From the NCBI RefSeq assembly GCF_024652905.1, contig NZ_CP102428.1, forward strand, positions 3,518,001 to 3,582,000: DNA of 64,000 nt. Reading direction: 5' to 3'. The position numbers and the translations under genes were made by a program. The stretch comes from Pseudomonas oryzihabitans (GTDB taxonomy: Bacteria; Pseudomonadota; Gammaproteobacteria; Pseudomonadales; Pseudomonadaceae). Of this stretch, positions 46,946 to 56,893 are shown one piece after another (positions within the stretch are counted from its first letter, which is position 1; each line of letters starts with the position of its first letter). The notes under the pieces are model-generated. The model was not told where the DNA came from, made no database searches, and was given only the letters and a program-made list of their open reading frames with translations.

Positions 46946-48178
46946 ATGAATTTCACTCAGCCAGCCTCTGCCAAAAACCTGCCACAAAAATCCGAAACCC
47001 CTAGTTTAGAGTGGCTGAACGGACTACGAGGCATAGCAGCATTCCAAGTAATCCTACTGCATTTTTTCGCTTATTTTTATCCTGCTTTCGCGGGGACTGG
47101 CACAAACGGCAGATATGCAGAAGCGGGCATTTCCTTCTACCAATCTCCTTTCTTTTTTTTGTTGGACGGCTATACGGCCGTGCATCTATTTTTCATTATG
47201 AGCGGTTTCGTTCTAGCAATGGCGTTTGAAAATGACCGGAGAAGTTTTTCAGGAAAAATTGTAAAACGTAGCATTAGACTTGCCCTGCCAGCTGCCATGG
47301 CAACCCTTCTTTCTTATGGTCTTTTTGCCATGGCACCCACCCTTTCCCAACTAACCTATCAAATTACCCAGTCCGACTGGCAGAACAGCATATTCCACCT
47401 ACAACTTAATTCTATAAGGATTACTAAAGAGATATTAGTCAGCAACATCTTTCTTGGCTATCAGGGCACATCCATACTAAAAACGACGCCAATCGCAGGT
47501 CTCCTTCAACCCTTAGCTACCTCAGGCAATGCTCCAACCTGGACATTGCATATCGAATTCTGGGGATCCATGCTGCTTCTGGCACTCTCAGCCGCAAAAA
47601 ATTCGCTCCCCAAAAAATATTATATTTTTATTATACTCATATTCGTCCTGACTATCGGGACGAGTTTCTACATTCTATTTATGGCTGGCTTTTTGTCCTC
47701 TCGATTTCGCAATCAGCTTAGCGAGAAAAAGTATTTCGGCACCACCCTCATAGCTATCGGCATACTTTTTCCTTACTTTATACCGAAAGAATTTCTGGAA
47801 TTTCTCTTTGAAATTTCTAGTAAAACGCCATTTTTGCATAGCGAAAATCCGACCGAGCTAGTTAGGACACTATCAGCATCTATTATTTTTTGGGGCATCC
47901 TGCAATCAGGCCAAGCAAAAAGAGCCTTGGAATTTAAGAGCTTTCGATGGCTTGGAAAAATCTCATTCAGCCTCTATCTCGTACACTTCCCGCTCTTGTT
48001 CACACTGGGCGCGTTTGTGATGCTCTCAAGCATCCCATTTATGGGATATGTTCCAAGTAGTATCGTCACATTTTTTACATTCGTCATTGTTAGTCTTCTC
48101 GTCGCGAGCGCGTTTGAACGCTGGATAGACCGACCAGCCATCTTGCTGTCCCGACGGGCCAAGAGGAATACGCTTTAA
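46946..48178 (+). CDS. Acyltransferase 3-family membrane protein (OafA/YrhL-like)
   Basis: 410 residues, integral membrane acyltransferase. The family motif is 'WLNGLRGIAAFQVILLHFF', with the histidine of the 'LLHFF' stretch the likely catalytic residue, then 'IMSGFVLAMAFENDRRSFSGKIVKRSIRLALPA' and many helices. Such enzymes O-acetylate or succinylate surface polysaccharides or peptidoglycan. The gene is clearly AT-rich with unlike codon use (many AAA, TTT, ATA) compared with the neighbours, so it is probably acquired. It lies in the same direction inside the betI-betB interval. ATG 46946 is preferred over a TTG four codons upstream. Confidence 0.88.
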   Translation: MNFTQPASAKNLPQKSETPSLEWLNGLRGIAAFQVILLHFFAYFYPAFAGTGTNGRYAEAGISFYQSPFFFLLDGYTAVHLFFIMSGFVLAMAFENDRRSFSGKIVKRSIRLALPAAMATLLSYGLFAMAPTLSQLTYQITQSDWQNSIFHLQLNSIRITKEILVSNIFLGYQGTSILKTTPIAGLLQPLATSGNAPTWTLHIEFWGSMLLLALSAAKNSLPKKYYIFIILIFVLTIGTSFYILFMAGFLSSRFRNQLSEKKYFGTTLIAIGILFPYFIPKEFLEFLFEISSKTPFLHSENPTELVRTLSASIIFWGILQSGQAKRALEFKSFRWLGKISFSLYLVHFPLLFTLGAFVMLSSIPFMGYVPSSIVTFFTFVIVSLLVASAFERWIDRPAILLSRRAKRNTL

Positions 48179-48385
48179 CAGATGATCAATAGCTTCCTTG
48201 GCATCTTCTTTTAATAGATGAGACGCTTCCGCATCGCCCCAGCTCCTGCTGATTCATGGCCTGGGTCAGCAGGAGCTAGGGGCGGCATACCTTAGCGATA
48301 TCCAGCCTTACCTCTAACGCCTTCATCCTCCCTCAACCCCTCTACGCCGCCTATCGGCCCGTCTCGGCACGCCTATGAATTTTTC
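48179..48385. other. Intergenic tail between the acyltransferase gene and the second BetI operator
   Basis: About 200 bp, first AT-rich, then GC-rich near 48240. A short inverted repeat (CAGGAGCTAGGG with CCAGCTCCTG) at 48238-48280 may be a weak terminator. No gene seen. Confidence 0.45.
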
Positions 48386-48408
48386 ATTGATTGAACGTTC
48401 AATAAAAA
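48386..48408. promoter_or_regulatory. BetI operator 2 (upstream of betB)
   Basis: Same 23-bp sequence as 46212-46234, with ATTGAACGTTCAAT at 48390-48403, 102 bp before the betB start. It gives betB its own choline-controlled promoter despite separation from betI. Confidence 0.8.
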
Positions 48409-48509
48409 TTAAGTAGACTGGATTCATCGCTGGAGCAAAGAGCCCTTCTTTCGCTCCCCCTGTGTTCCTTGCGGGTGCCACGGCGCCCGCCCAGCCTGGG
48501 AGAACGTCC

Positions 48510-49982
48510 ATGGCCCGTTTCGCCGAACAGCAGCTCTACATTGGTGGCCGTTATGTTGCCGCCACCGGTGGCGCCACCTTCGAAACCCTGAATCCCGCCA
48601 CCGGCGAGGTGCTTGCCGTGGTGCAGAGCGCCAGCCGCGCCGACGTGGACAAGGCGGTGGCCGCTGCCGCCGCCGGCCAGAAGGTCTGGGCCGCGATGAC
48701 CGCCATGCAGCGCTCGCGCATCCTGCGCAAGGCCGTGGACATCCTCCGCGAGCGCAACGATGAGCTGGCGCTGCTGGAAACCCTCGACACCGGCAAGGCC
48801 CTGTCCGAGACCCAGGCCGTGGACATCGTCACCGGCGCCGACGTGCTCGAGTACTACGCCGGCCTTGTTCCGGCCCTGGAAGGCGAGCAGATCCCGCTGC
48901 GCGAGACTTCCTTCGTCTATACCCGCCGCGAGCCACTGGGCGTGGTCGCCGGCATCGGCGCCTGGAACTACCCGATCCAGATCGCCCTGTGGAAATCCGC
49001 CCCGGCCCTGGCCGCCGGCAATGCCATGATCTTCAAGCCCAGCGAAGTCACCCCGCTGACCGCGCTGAAGCTGGCCGAGATCTACACCGAGGCCGGCCTG
49101 CCCGATGGCGTGTTCAACGTGGTCAATGGCGTCGGCCCGGAAGTCGGCGTGGCCCTGACCGAGCATCCCGGCATCGAGAAGATCTCCTTTACCGGCGGCG
49201 TCGCCACCGGCAAGAAGGTCATGGCCAGCGCCGCCGGCTCGACCCTCAAGGAAGTCACCATGGAGCTGGGCGGCAAGTCGCCGCTGATTATCTGTGACGA
49301 CGCCGATCTGGAGCGCGCCGCCGACATCGCCGTGATGGCCAACTTCTTCAGCTCCGGCCAGGTCTGCACCAACGGCACCCGTGTCTTCGTGCCCCAGGCG
49401 CTCAAGGCCGACTTCGAAGCCAAGGTGGTGGAGCGGGTCAAGCGCATCAAGCTGGGCGATCCCCTGGCCGCCGAGACCAACTTCGGGCCGCTGGTCAGCA
49501 CCCCGCACATGGAAAAGGTGCTGGGCTACATCGCCCAGGGCCAGGCCGAAGGCGCCCGCCTGCTCACCGGTGGCGAACGCGTCACCCAGGGCGAACTGGC
49601 CAAGGGCAACTTCGTCGCCCCCACCGTCTTCACCGATTGCCGTGACGACATGGCCATCGCCCGCGAAGAGATCTTCGGCCCGGTCATGAGCATCCTGGCC
49701 TATGCCGACGAGGACGAGGTGGTGCGCCGCGCCAACGACACCGAGTACGGCCTGGCGGCCGGCGTGGTCACCCGTGACCTGGCCCGTGCCCACCGCATGA
49801 TCCATCGCCTGGAAGCCGGCATCTGCTGGATCAACACCTGGGGCGAATCCCCCGCCGAGATGCCGGTGGGTGGCTACAAGCACTCCGGCGTCGGTCGCGA
49901 AAACGGCCTCACCACCCTCGGCCACTACACCCGCATCAAGTCGGTGCAGGTCGAGCTGGGCGACTACGCCTCGATCTTCTAA
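48510..49982 (+). CDS. betB: Betaine-aldehyde dehydrogenase
   Basis: 490 residues, oxidises betaine aldehyde to glycine betaine with NAD(P). Aldehyde dehydrogenase motifs: '[38 protein letters not shown]', catalytic Glu in '[13 protein letters not shown]' and catalytic Cys in '[13 protein letters not shown]', which is the BetB-specific form. The end '[11 protein letters not shown]' is typical. The ATG at 48510 ([16 protein letters not shown]) is the family start. betA follows after 90 bp. Confidence 0.96.
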   Translation: MARFAEQQLYIGGRYVAATGGATFETLNPATGEVLAVVQSASRADVDKAVAAAAAGQKVWAAMTAMQRSRILRKAVDILRERNDELALLETLDTGKALSETQAVDIVTGADVLEYYAGLVPALEGEQIPLRETSFVYTRREPLGVVAGIGAWNYPIQIALWKSAPALAAGNAMIFKPSEVTPLTALKLAEIYTEAGLPDGVFNVVNGVGPEVGVALTEHPGIEKISFTGGVATGKKVMASAAGSTLKEVTMELGGKSPLIICDDADLERAADIAVMANFFSSGQVCTNGTRVFVPQALKADFEAKVVERVKRIKLGDPLAAETNFGPLVSTPHMEKVLGYIAQGQAEGARLLTGGERVTQGELAKGNFVAPTVFTDCRDDMAIAREEIFGPVMSILAYADEDEVVRRANDTEYGLAAGVVTRDLARAHRMIHRLEAGICWINTWGESPAEMPVGGYKHSGVGRENGLTTLGHYTRIKSVQVELGDYASIF

Positions 49983-49999
49983 GCCGCTCAGGCAGCGCT

Positions 50000-50037
50000 T
50001 TTCTCCCCTCTCCGCTGGAGAGGGTCCGGGGCTGGGG
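50000..50037. repeat. Single palindromic repeat unit between betB and betA
   Basis: CCCCTCTCC...GGAGAGGGTCCGGGGCTGGGG, a hairpin of the CCCTCACCC/CCCTCTCC family. It lies in the 90-bp gap and may tune betA translation. Confidence 0.65.
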
Positions 50038-50072
50038 CCAGACCCCACCCGCCGTCAGGAGGAGACTTTTTC

Positions 50073-51815
50073 ATGGCACACGAATTCGATTACATCGTCA
50101 TCGGCGCCGGCTCGGCCGGCAACGTCCTGGCCACCCGGCTGACCGAGGACAAGGACGTCAGCGTCTTGCTGCTGGAAGCCGGCGGCCCCGACTACCGCCT
50201 GGACTTCCGTACCCAGATGCCGGCCGCCCTCGCCTATCCGCTGCAGGGCAAGCAGTACAACTGGGCCTACCAGACCGAGCCCGAGCCGCACATGGACAAC
50301 CGCCGTATGGAATGCGGTCGGGGCAAGGGCCTGGGCGGCTCCTCGCTGATCAACGGCATGTGCTACATCCGCGGCAACGCCCTGGACTATGACAACTGGG
50401 CGCAACTCGATGGCCTGGACGACTGGACCTACCTCGATTGCCTGCCCTACTTCCGCAAGGCCGAGAAGCGCGACGCCGGGGCCAACGACTGGCACGGCGG
50501 CGACGGCCCGGTCTCGGTGACCACCGCCAAGCCGAATACCAATTCCTTGTTCGAAGCCATGGTCGAAGCCGGTGTCCAGGCGGGCTATCCGCGCACCGAA
50601 GACCTCAACGGCTATCAGCAGGAAGGCTTCGGCCCGATGGACCGCTTCGTCACCCCGAACGGCCGTCGCTCCAGCACCGCGCGCGGCTATCTGGACCAAG
50701 CCAAGGGTCGCCCGAACCTGACCATCGTCACCCACGCCACCACCGATCGCATCCTCTTCGAAGGCAAGCGCGCCAATGGCGTGGCCTACATGAAGGGCGA
50801 TTCGCTGGAAGCCATCACCGTGCGCGCCCGTCGTGAAGTCCTGCTCTGCGCCGGCGCCATCGCCTCGCCGCAGATCCTGCAACGCTCCGGCGTCGGCCCT
50901 GCGCCGCTGCTGCGTCGCTTCGACATCCCGGTCGTCCATGACCTGCCCGGCGTCGGCCAGAATCTGCAGGACCACCTGGAGATGTACCTGCAGTACGAGT
51001 GCAAGCAGCCGGTCTCGCTGTACCCGGCGCTGAAGTGGTACAACCAGCCGCAGATCGGCCTGGAATGGATGCTCAAGGGCACCGGCCTCGGCGCCAGCAA
51101 CCACTTCGAGGCGGGCGGTTTCATCCGCTCCAGCGAGGAATTCGACTGGCCCAACATCCAGTACCACTTCCTGCCGATCGCCATCAATTACAACGGCACC
51201 AACGCCATCGAAGCCCATGGCTTCCAGGCCCACGTCGGCTCCATGCGCTCGCCCAGCCGCGGCCGCATCGAGCTGACCTCGCGCGATCCGCGCCAGCACC
51301 CCAGCATCCTGTTCAACTACATGAGCACCGAACAGGACTGGCGTGAATTCCGCGACGGCATCCGCCTGACCCGCGAGATCATGCAGCAGCCGGCGCTTGA
51401 TCCCTATCGTGGCGAAGAGATCAACCCGGGCCGCGATTGCGTGACCGATGCCCAGCTGGACGCCTTCGTGCGCTCCCACGCCGAGACCGCCTATCACCCG
51501 TCCTGCTCCAACAAGATGGGTACCGACGACATGGCGGTGGTCGACGGCACCGGTCGCGTGCACGGCCTGGAAGGCCTGCGCGTGGTGGACGCCTCCATCA
51601 TGCCGATCATCGCGACGGGCAACCTCAACGCCCCGACCATCATGATCGCCGAGAAGATCGCCGACAAAATCCGTGGTCGCGCCCCGCTGCCGCGCAGCAA
51701 TGCCGCCTACTACGTCGCCAACGGCGCCCCGGTACGGGGTACTCCCATGCGTGACGTCAACGGCCAGCGCGCCGCCGAGCCCGTCCCGCAGCGTCGTGAC
51801 CAACCGGCCGCCTGA
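50073..51815 (+). CDS. betA: Choline dehydrogenase
   Basis: 580 residues, GMC-family FAD enzyme that oxidises choline to betaine aldehyde at the membrane. The FAD motif '[20 protein letters not shown]' is N-terminal; the GMC signatures '[28 protein letters not shown]' and '[15 protein letters not shown]' follow; the active-site His is in '[15 protein letters not shown]' and '[16 protein letters not shown]' closes the protein. An AGGAGGAGA ribosome-binding site precedes the ATG. Ends at a strong terminator. Confidence 0.96.
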   Translation: MAHEFDYIVIGAGSAGNVLATRLTEDKDVSVLLLEAGGPDYRLDFRTQMPAALAYPLQGKQYNWAYQTEPEPHMDNRRMECGRGKGLGGSSLINGMCYIRGNALDYDNWAQLDGLDDWTYLDCLPYFRKAEKRDAGANDWHGGDGPVSVTTAKPNTNSLFEAMVEAGVQAGYPRTEDLNGYQQEGFGPMDRFVTPNGRRSSTARGYLDQAKGRPNLTIVTHATTDRILFEGKRANGVAYMKGDSLEAITVRARREVLLCAGAIASPQILQRSGVGPAPLLRRFDIPVVHDLPGVGQNLQDHLEMYLQYECKQPVSLYPALKWYNQPQIGLEWMLKGTGLGASNHFEAGGFIRSSEEFDWPNIQYHFLPIAINYNGTNAIEAHGFQAHVGSMRSPSRGRIELTSRDPRQHPSILFNYMSTEQDWREFRDGIRLTREIMQQPALDPYRGEEINPGRDCVTDAQLDAFVRSHAETAYHPSCSNKMGTDDMAVVDGTGRVHGLEGLRVVDASIMPIIATGNLNAPTIMIAEKIADKIRGRAPLPRSNAAYYVANGAPVRGTPMRDVNGQRAAEPVPQRRDQPAA

Positions 51816-51834
51816 TCCCAGGCAGCGGAACGCA

Positions 51835-51862
51835 AGAAGGGCGCCCTCGGGCGCCCTTCTTG
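51835..51862 (+). terminator. Rho-independent terminator of betBA
   Basis: A 13-bp stem (AAGAAGGGCGCCC with GGGCGCCCTTCTT) starts 20 bases after the betA stop; T residues follow. Confidence 0.88.
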
Positions 51863-51899
51863 TATATGCCTTTCCAGGTGACGACGGGCAGTCCGCTCT

Positions 51900-51936
51900 T
51901 CCCCCTCTCCCTCGGGGAGAGGGCCAGGGTGAGGGC
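51900..51936. repeat. Palindromic repeat unit
   Basis: CCCCCTCTCCCTCGGGGAGAGGGCCAGGGTGAGGG-like hairpin (split here for brevity: CCCTCTCCC, GGGAGAGGG, GGGTGAGGG), a fifth site of the dispersed family. It lies between the terminator and the lipoprotein gene. Confidence 0.7.
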
Positions 51937-51956
51937 AGCCTGCCTAGCCGCTCATT

Positions 51957-52304
51957 TCACAGACAATCCTTCACCGCCGTCAGAATGGTCCGCGGCCGCA
52001 GCGGATTGTTGGCCATCTGCTCACGCAGCTGGATGCGCGTGCCTCGCGACGCCGAACCGATGTCGATGATCGCCGCGGTCGCCCCAGGCACCTTGCTGTC
52101 CACCAGCAGGCGCTGCCCACTGCTGCCCTGCGGCTGGACCAGCACGTGCCGACCATCCTTCTCCAGGCCGGCCACCAGACAGGTGCGATAGTCCTCAGCA
52201 CTCTTGCCCGTGCGCAGCTCCATGGGCGGATTGCGTTCAAGATTCGCCTGGCTGGTGCAACCGGCCAGGGCAGCGGCCAGGACGGCCAGGGTTTTGGTTC
52301 TCAT
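51957..52304 (-). CDS. Small lipoprotein, unknown function
   Basis: 115 residues with a lipoprotein signal: 'MRTKTLAVLAAALAGC' (lipobox LAGC, acylated Cys16). The remainder, with 'DYRTCLVAGLEKDGRHVLVQPQG', has a second and a third cysteine. No characterised family recognised. The start at 52304 is chosen as it opens the signal peptide. Confidence 0.72.
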   Translation of the reverse strand: MRTKTLAVLAAALAGCTSQANLERNPPMELRTGKSAEDYRTCLVAGLEKDGRHVLVQPQGSSGQRLLVDSKVPGATAAIIDIGSASRGTRIQLREQMANNPLRPRTILTAVKDCL

Positions 52305-52382
52305 CAGCGGCTCCTCGCAAGCTCTTTGCGCCATTTTAGCCGCAGCTGGCTTACGCCAGCCTTAACCGTCGCACATCCTTGG

Positions 52383-52410
52383 TTTACAAGGGCTTTTCCA
52401 TGGCTATAAT
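52383..52410 (+). promoter_or_regulatory. Sigma-70 promoter of tRNA-Thr
   Basis: TTTACA (52383-52388) and TATAAT (52405-52410) are separated by 16 bp; the tRNA begins 12 bp after. The GC-rich discriminator (GGCCTCCCCC) is typical of stable RNA genes. Confidence 0.85.
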
Positions 52411-52422
52411 GGCCTCCCCCTT

Positions 52423-52498
<76 letters not shown>

Positions 52499-52622
52499 TC
52501 TCTTTTGTAATCCTGTCTGCCGGACGGTTTTGTCTAGCGGATGGAACGCACGCCTGCGACATGCAGCGGCAAGACTCGGGTCTGTATGATGACCTACAAG
52601 TCACCTACTGCCGCGGCCCGCC

Positions 52623-54620
52623 ATGTTCCTCGTCAATGATCGCTCCACGTCTCCCCACCGTGAAATCGCGTTCATCCAGAGTATTTTTCCTGATGGTACT
52701 GTAGCCCGGGGCTCAGGAACGGTCGTTGGCAACAACGACGTGCTGACAGCGCTCCATGTGATCTACGACGATCGATATGGCGGAAAAGCAGTCAGTGTCA
52801 CGGTTACACCGGGCGCATACATCAATTCCACCTCTTTTTCCGCGCCTCTAGGTACCTACGCGGCCCATAGCTGGTCCGGCTATTCCAGTAATTGGGACAA
52901 GAATGGCGATCATGTCCCGAGTTATGAAGAGGTTGGGCATGATCTGGCGCTGATCAGTCTCGACACGAATATCGGGGCGACTACCGGCATCCTGGGCATT
53001 TCCACTACCGGCTCGGATCTGACTGGCACCGTACTAGGGTATCCCGTGCGCGGTACCGGACTGATGCAAGACACCGCTACGGCATCCTATGTAGCTGACT
53101 ATCCGCTTTACTTCGTAGGTACTGGCCTGGGCTCAGGCGCTTCAGGCGGACCGCTGCTGGATGGCTCTGGTGCGACTGCAAGCATCCGTGGCGTCCTGTC
53201 CGCCGGGGACAACGCCAATACCTTCTCTCTCTATGCTGCCCTGACCGGCGCTAACGCAGCCTGGGTAGCCAAAGCGAGCAGTGCCAACGATGGCCTGCTG
53301 GATGCCAGCAGCGCCTATCGACCAAGCGGTCTTGGCGTCGCCAGTGGCAGTGATGCCAACGATATTCTTGTCCAGGCTCGACTGTCGTACGACACAACAG
53401 GTGCAGCCCAGGTCTACGGCTATCGAGGAACGGACGCGCTCATTATGCGCGGCTCTTCCTGGTCTTATCAGCTGACGACGGCTACCGATGATCCGAGCCT
53501 ATTGCAGGTAAAGGACAACGTTAATGGGCAGACGCTGAACCTGCACGACGTCAACGCGCTCGACTTTTCTGACAAGACTGTTTTTGTCATGACGGAAAAC
53601 CAAGCTCAGCTGGCAAGGCTTTATACGGTATTTGATCGTGTGCCTGATCTTGCCGGGCTAGCCTATTGGACCGACCTGCAGGCCCATGGCATGAGCTTTA
53701 CCGATATCAGTCGGAGCTTTGCCAACTCTGCTGAATTCATCGCTCACTATGGCACCAGTACCAATAGCCAGTTTGCCTCCTTGCTATACGAGCGTGTGCT
53801 TGATCGTGCAGGTGATGGCGATGGACTGAATTACTGGACTACCTTGATGGATCAAGGCATGAATCGCCTGGACGTCATGACTCATTTCACCAACTCACCT
53901 GAAAGTCAGCAGCTCACAGAAGGCTCGGCGGGCCACATCAAGATCGTTGATCACGTTGCCTGGACGAACGCGGATGTGGTCATCCAAAAAGGTGTCGCTT
54001 TCGGCAGCAGCTACGGAGACAGCCTCCTACAGAGCGAGATGGTTGCCGACTCTGGTCATATAATGCGGGTGTTTGGTGGCCAAGGAAACGATGTCCTTTC
54101 TCTGCAGGGAACCGTAGCGGATTTTGGACGTACCGCCACAGCACCTAGTACGTTGGTACTGACGGCCAACAACGGCAGTGTTGCGCTGGAAGTTCACGAT
54201 GTGAACGTGCTGCGCTTTCAGGACCGAGATATCTTCGTCCTGGATCAGCAAGAGGCGCAGATCGCGCGCCTCTATACTGCCTTCGATCGGGTGCCGGAGT
54301 ATCAGGGCATCGAGTATTGGATGCACCAGCACGCCCTTGGTCGCAGCTTTGACGACATCGCCAGCAATTTCACTGCTTCGCCCGAGTTTGCCACCTGGTA
54401 TGGCAGCCAAGATAATGTTGGCTTCACCAACACCCTCTATCGCACCGTTCTAGGCCGCGAAGGCGAAGCCAGCGGCTTGAGCTACTGGGCTACGCAACTC
54501 GAGCACGGCATGAGCCGCGCCAACGTGATGCTGCATTTCACCGAGTCACCGGAAAACCAGCAACTCACCGAAGGCGCTACCGGTTTCATACAGCTGGTGG
54601 GACAAACAGATTGGGCCTAG
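52623..54620 (+). CDS. Trypsin-like serine protease with two DUF4214-type modules, likely type I secreted
   Basis: 665 residues with no N-terminal Sec or Tat signal. Residues about 12-215 form a chymotrypsin-fold protease: His45 in 'DVLTALHVIYDD', Asp107 in 'GHDLALISL' and Ser174 in 'GSGASGGPLLDG'. Two tandem modules follow (about 265-447 and 480-665). Each starts with a beta-rich segment ('VYGYRGTDALIMRGS'; 'RVFGGQGNDVLSLQG', which is RTX-nonapeptide-like), then 'LHDVN..F.D..VFV' and helical DUF4214 pairs ('LARLYTVFDRVPDLAGLAYWT', 'LYERVLDRAGDGDGLNYWT'). A C-terminal signal and the type I secretion genes 4 kb away suggest export by that system. Confidence 0.85.
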   Translation: MFLVNDRSTSPHREIAFIQSIFPDGTVARGSGTVVGNNDVLTALHVIYDDRYGGKAVSVTVTPGAYINSTSFSAPLGTYAAHSWSGYSSNWDKNGDHVPSYEEVGHDLALISLDTNIGATTGILGISTTGSDLTGTVLGYPVRGTGLMQDTATASYVADYPLYFVGTGLGSGASGGPLLDGSGATASIRGVLSAGDNANTFSLYAALTGANAAWVAKASSANDGLLDASSAYRPSGLGVASGSDANDILVQARLSYDTTGAAQVYGYRGTDALIMRGSSWSYQLTTATDDPSLLQVKDNVNGQTLNLHDVNALDFSDKTVFVMTENQAQLARLYTVFDRVPDLAGLAYWTDLQAHGMSFTDISRSFANSAEFIAHYGTSTNSQFASLLYERVLDRAGDGDGLNYWTTLMDQGMNRLDVMTHFTNSPESQQLTEGSAGHIKIVDHVAWTNADVVIQKGVAFGSSYGDSLLQSEMVADSGHIMRVFGGQGNDVLSLQGTVADFGRTATAPSTLVLTANNGSVALEVHDVNVLRFQDRDIFVLDQQEAQIARLYTAFDRVPEYQGIEYWMHQHALGRSFDDIASNFTASPEFATWYGSQDNVGFTNTLYRTVLGREGEASGLSYWATQLEHGMSRANVMLHFTESPENQQLTEGATGFIQLVGQTDWA

Positions 54621-54683
54621 GGTCTCGAAAAGTTAAGGCCACAAAACCACAGAACTATTAAGTTCCTCATTCTAGCCAGCCGT

Positions 54684-54710
54684 CAAACGCGGCTCGCAGA
54701 GCCGCGTTTG
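54684..54710. terminator. Bidirectional terminator-like hairpin
   Basis: CAAACGCGGCT / AGCCGCGTTTG, an 11-bp stem with a 5-base loop between the protease stop and the convergent DUF6311 stop. Confidence 0.75.
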
Positions 54711-54716
54711 AGAATA

Positions 54717-56840
54717 TTAATACAAAGCAATAGTTTTTAGGCCTATTGCCAGCATTCGATCATCGCTACCAAGCCCTAAGTCACGCGGTATGATCGCACT
54801 CTTCAGATCAAAGCGGACAGTAAGTGTCCCCTTTTCAGCGATGCTATCTCTAACCGCAGCAGGTAGCTCGATCTCCAAGAGATTGTCAGAGGCCTTACTC
54901 AGCTGAAAGACTCCCACCGGGATACCATTGAAAGAAACACCAATGCGTTGCACGGGCGTTGCCGAGGTCAGGAACGCATTCATCATGAAAGCGACACCTC
55001 GCAGCTCGTTGGTGGCCGGAAAGGTCAGAGCCGATGCATGATCATTGGACCAAACGCCCCAGTCCTCCAACGTAGACCAGCCACGCTCAAGGTAAGAGGC
55101 GCTAGCCTGCCCCTTAGCGAAGCTCAAGGTAGTGCCAGCCTCTTCCTTAAATCGGCGAGCGTCAGTCACTGGGATCTCGAAGCCTTGAACGGCGAGACAC
55201 TCCTGACAAGCATTCCATCCCGGCGCCACCACATTAAAGCCATCCACAGCCGTGAGCAGATCCTCTGGTTTGAGGTTTTGCTTGACCATTTCGAGTTGGG
55301 AACTGTCGACGATGTAAAGGGTATCGCCGTCGTAAGCTCCCCTCGCAATACGTTCGTTAGCTTGCTGAACAGCCTGGGCCAGAGCTTTCTGGTCCATGCG
55401 AGCCAGATAAACCATATCGGTTGCCTGTCCATGGGACGCCGCGTATTTAGAGAACGTCGACCAGTCCCGCCCTTGATTAGTAGGAAGGGTGGATCGAACC
55501 TTCTTATAGCGGTGCGCTGCCATTTCCCAGAAGGGTGCTCTTAGCGGCGTCGTTACGGTCAGCGCAGCATCCGAGCGTACCCGGGCCTGGAAACCCTCGC
55601 GGAAATTACCGGTATCAACGATTTGAACCAAGGCAGCCAACGCCAGGAAACCCAAGGCGATACGAATTCTGGTCGTTTTTAGGAATACGTAGAGGATGGC
55701 CAATACCACTACGTAGTAAACCGGCCAGAACAGCCGGCCCGATGCACGAAAAACGTTCGCAAGACGCTCGAGCTTTCCGTTCAGGGGCAGCGTCCATTCG
55801 AAGGCACCGAATCCTATACGATGGGTAATAGCGAACAATGTCAGCGCCAAGAGCATCACGAAGAGGCAAGGATAGCGCTTGATCAGGGAAGTTAGTTTGA
55901 CGTGGGAACTGCAGTAGCCGGGAAGAGCAAAGAGCAAGATCAACAGAGTGCCGAGGCCAAGATAATTGAAGCCCTCGTAATCGCCGCTACCCTCCGGGAT
56001 ATCTCGCAATACATAGGACCAGCGAGCCATGGGTCCTGGATCCCAAGAGTTCACCGGATCAAAGAGACTAAGCAGGTTGAAACGGTACACGCCGTAGCCC
56101 GAGGCGGAGGCGCCGCCATTGCTCACGGCAAAGTAACCCGCCTGCCAGGCGCAAAAGATAACGACCGCTGCCACAGCGCCCAGCTCGACGGCTGCACCAA
56201 GGGCCTGGCGCTCTTTCTTGTAAAACTTCCACGCCAGATCGCCCAGCCACAGTGCAGCGAGCATTGGAAGGAAGTACGCATGCGTCAGGGTGGCGATGGC
56301 GAATAGGGCAACCCAGGCAATAGATTGCCGGCGCGGCATAGGTCGTAACGCCAGATATAATCCCGCCAGAACGATGAAGTGCCCGACCAGATTGAAATGA
56401 GCCTGCGCACGCCACATAAAGGGCGGAGCAAACAAAAAGAATAGACTACCTAAAACCAATACGCGTCGATCGTTTGAAATAAGGCCCAATAGCTTTAGTG
56501 AAAAAAAAGCTTGAAGAATGAAACAACAGAGCAGCCATATCCCTACGTACTGGAAGGTACCTGGCAAGATAGGTGACAGTACCTTGAACACCATGGCGAA
56601 CAGCGGATTGGAATCGGTATAGACGATGGAGTTACTAAGTTCGAGGCCATAGTTTGGGTTGAGTCCCAACGGCATTGTCCAGGCAGAATTCCTGTAAAAC
56701 GCCCAACCTAGGTAATTCTGTAACGGATCACCGCCGTTTAACCAGCTGGCATTTAGGGGATTGAGCACGCTAGGCCCCAGTATCCAGAAGAAAGCCAAGT
56801 TTCCTAGGATCAAGGCCCAGAGCAGATCACTACGCAACAT
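54717..56840 (-). CDS. Multi-pass membrane protein, DUF6311-like putative glycosyltransferase
   Basis: 707 residues. A long polytopic N-terminal half (about 10-12 helices, GT-C-like) begins 'MLRSDLLWALILGNLAFFWIL' and carries a periplasmic loop 'GGDPLQNYLGWAFYRNSAWTMPLGLNPNYGLELSNSIVYTDSNPLFAMVFK', with Asp residues in the place of the GT-C catalytic aspartate. The C-terminal half is a soluble periplasmic domain. It sits downstream of gtrB and gtrA, where the third gene of gtr clusters encodes the strain-specific glycosyltransferase. It would move a sugar from the lipid carrier to the target polymer or protein. Confidence 0.7.
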   Translation of the reverse strand: MLRSDLLWALILGNLAFFWILGPSVLNPLNASWLNGGDPLQNYLGWAFYRNSAWTMPLGLNPNYGLELSNSIVYTDSNPLFAMVFKVLSPILPGTFQYVGIWLLCCFILQAFFSLKLLGLISNDRRVLVLGSLFFLFAPPFMWRAQAHFNLVGHFIVLAGLYLALRPMPRRQSIAWVALFAIATLTHAYFLPMLAALWLGDLAWKFYKKERQALGAAVELGAVAAVVIFCAWQAGYFAVSNGGASASGYGVYRFNLLSLFDPVNSWDPGPMARWSYVLRDIPEGSGDYEGFNYLGLGTLLILLFALPGYCSSHVKLTSLIKRYPCLFVMLLALTLFAITHRIGFGAFEWTLPLNGKLERLANVFRASGRLFWPVYYVVVLAILYVFLKTTRIRIALGFLALAALVQIVDTGNFREGFQARVRSDAALTVTTPLRAPFWEMAAHRYKKVRSTLPTNQGRDWSTFSKYAASHGQATDMVYLARMDQKALAQAVQQANERIARGAYDGDTLYIVDSSQLEMVKQNLKPEDLLTAVDGFNVVAPGWNACQECLAVQGFEIPVTDARRFKEEAGTTLSFAKGQASASYLERGWSTLEDWGVWSNDHASALTFPATNELRGVAFMMNAFLTSATPVQRIGVSFNGIPVGVFQLSKASDNLLEIELPAAVRDSIAEKGTLTVRFDLKSAIIPRDLGLGSDDRMLAIGLKTIALY

Positions 56841-56893
56841 CGGGTGCGATTTGTGAGTGAGAATGTTCAAATCTAAATCCCTACAATGACGGG

